Shown piece after piece: positions 5,110 to 5,306 of a stretch of DNA of 5,306 nucleotides. The translations under genes were made by a program, and so were the position numbers. The DNA is from Pseudomonadota bacterium. GTDB lineage: Bacteria > Myxococcota_A > Polyangia > Polyangiales > Polyangiaceae. The stretch spans positions 1 through 5,306 of the forward strand of contig JAEYOT010000723.1 in the NCBI GenBank assembly GCA_023411445.1, written 5' to 3'. The first letter of the stretch is position 1. The number at the start of each line of letters is the position of its first letter. The notes under the pieces were generated by a model. The model saw nothing but the letters and a program-made list of their open reading frames with translations, was not told where the DNA came from and ran no database searches.

Positions 5110-5306
5110 ATGAAGAAGCTTTCCTTGACGTTCGGCATCCTCCTCTGCGCGTGCAGCTCGGATCCTACTCCGACTCCGTCCGGCTCCAGCGGCGCGGGCC
5201 CCATGGGCGGCTCCAGCCCGATGGCTGGCAGTGGCACCGGGGGAAGCACCAACGCGACGGCTGGAACCGGTTCCGGAGGCGGCGGTGCCGACACTCAGGG
5301 CGGAAG
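5110..5306 (+). CDS. Putative secreted lipoprotein with Gly/Ser-rich linker (3' partial)
   Basis: The first 65 codons of a gene that runs off the window. The protein opens with a short type II signal peptide: Lys2-Lys3, a hydrophobic stretch LSLTFGILL, and a lipobox LCAC with Cys15 as the lipidated residue, so it should be exported and anchored in a membrane. After Cys15 comes SSDPTPTPSG and then a low-complexity linker built almost only from Gly, Ser, Ala, Thr and Met with an occasional Pro. Linkers of this kind precede the folded domain in many Polyangia surface lipoproteins. The functional domain lies outside the window, so no role can be given. The ATG at 5110 is set by the signal peptide; there is no good Shine-Dalgarno close to it. 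The gene diverges from the phosphofructokinase operon. Confidence 0.8.
   Translation, partial: MKKLSLTFGILLCACSSDPTPTPSGSSGAGPMGGSSPMAGSGTGGSTNATAGTGSGGGGADTQGG

Noticed and set aside
4899..5294. Minus-strand Pro-rich open frame of 131 codons
   Set aside because: Most of it is antisense to the Gly/Ser linker of the lipoprotein, which has a convincing signal peptide and lipobox on the plus strand.
1..5306. CRISPR arrays, insertion sequences, toxin-antitoxin or phage genes
   Set aside because: No regularly spaced repeats, transposase motifs or terminal inverted repeats were seen. The tRNA has no partial 3' copy in the window that would suggest an integration site.

Overview
The window is high-GC DNA (about two thirds G+C by eye). 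Several traits point to a myxobacterium of the Polyangia type (Sorangium/Labilithrix-like): strong G/C at third codon positions, a short lipoprotein signal peptide followed by a long Gly/Ser/Thr/Ala linker, and a pyrophosphate-type phosphofructokinase. The taxonomic assignment is an inference from style, not from a marker gene.

Layout. Positions 1-1393 (+) hold the 3' end of a glutamine-synthetase-family gene, translationally coupled (ATGA) to an iron-containing alcohol dehydrogenase. The dehydrogenase reads as one family member over 373 codons but is broken by an in-frame TAA at 497-499. After about 300 bases with no recognisable gene comes a small TPR protein (1698-2027, +). It converges on a small Cys-rich, zinc-ribbon-like protein (2058-2300, -), with a hairpin between them. 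That gene and a tRNA-Gly(CCC) gene (2391-2466, +) diverge from back-to-back promoters. Two tandem hairpins separate the tRNA from a convergent two-gene unit on the minus strand: phosphofructokinase (3482-4759) followed by an aldo/keto reductase (2541-3482), coupled by a TGATG overlap. A 350-base divergent control region with two clean inverted repeats then leads into the start of a lipoprotein gene (5110 onward, +) that runs off the window.

How the genes relate. The GS-like enzyme plus alcohol dehydrogenase pair fits the gamma-glutamylation style of amine or ethanolamine catabolism, in which the amine is first attached to glutamate and then oxidised. The nonsense codon would abolish the second step unless it is a sequence error. 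The phosphofructokinase carries the Asp/Lys pair (GGDD, PKTIDND) that marks pyrophosphate as phosphoryl donor, so a reversible glycolytic/gluconeogenic role is predicted. Its coupled aldo/keto reductase has an intact catalytic tetrad but unknown substrate.

No CRISPR array, transposase or obvious defence system is present. The points most worth checking are the interrupted dehydrogenase, the pyrophosphate-specific kinase with a palindrome over its -35 box, and promoters placed so close to start codons that near-leaderless mRNAs are predicted.
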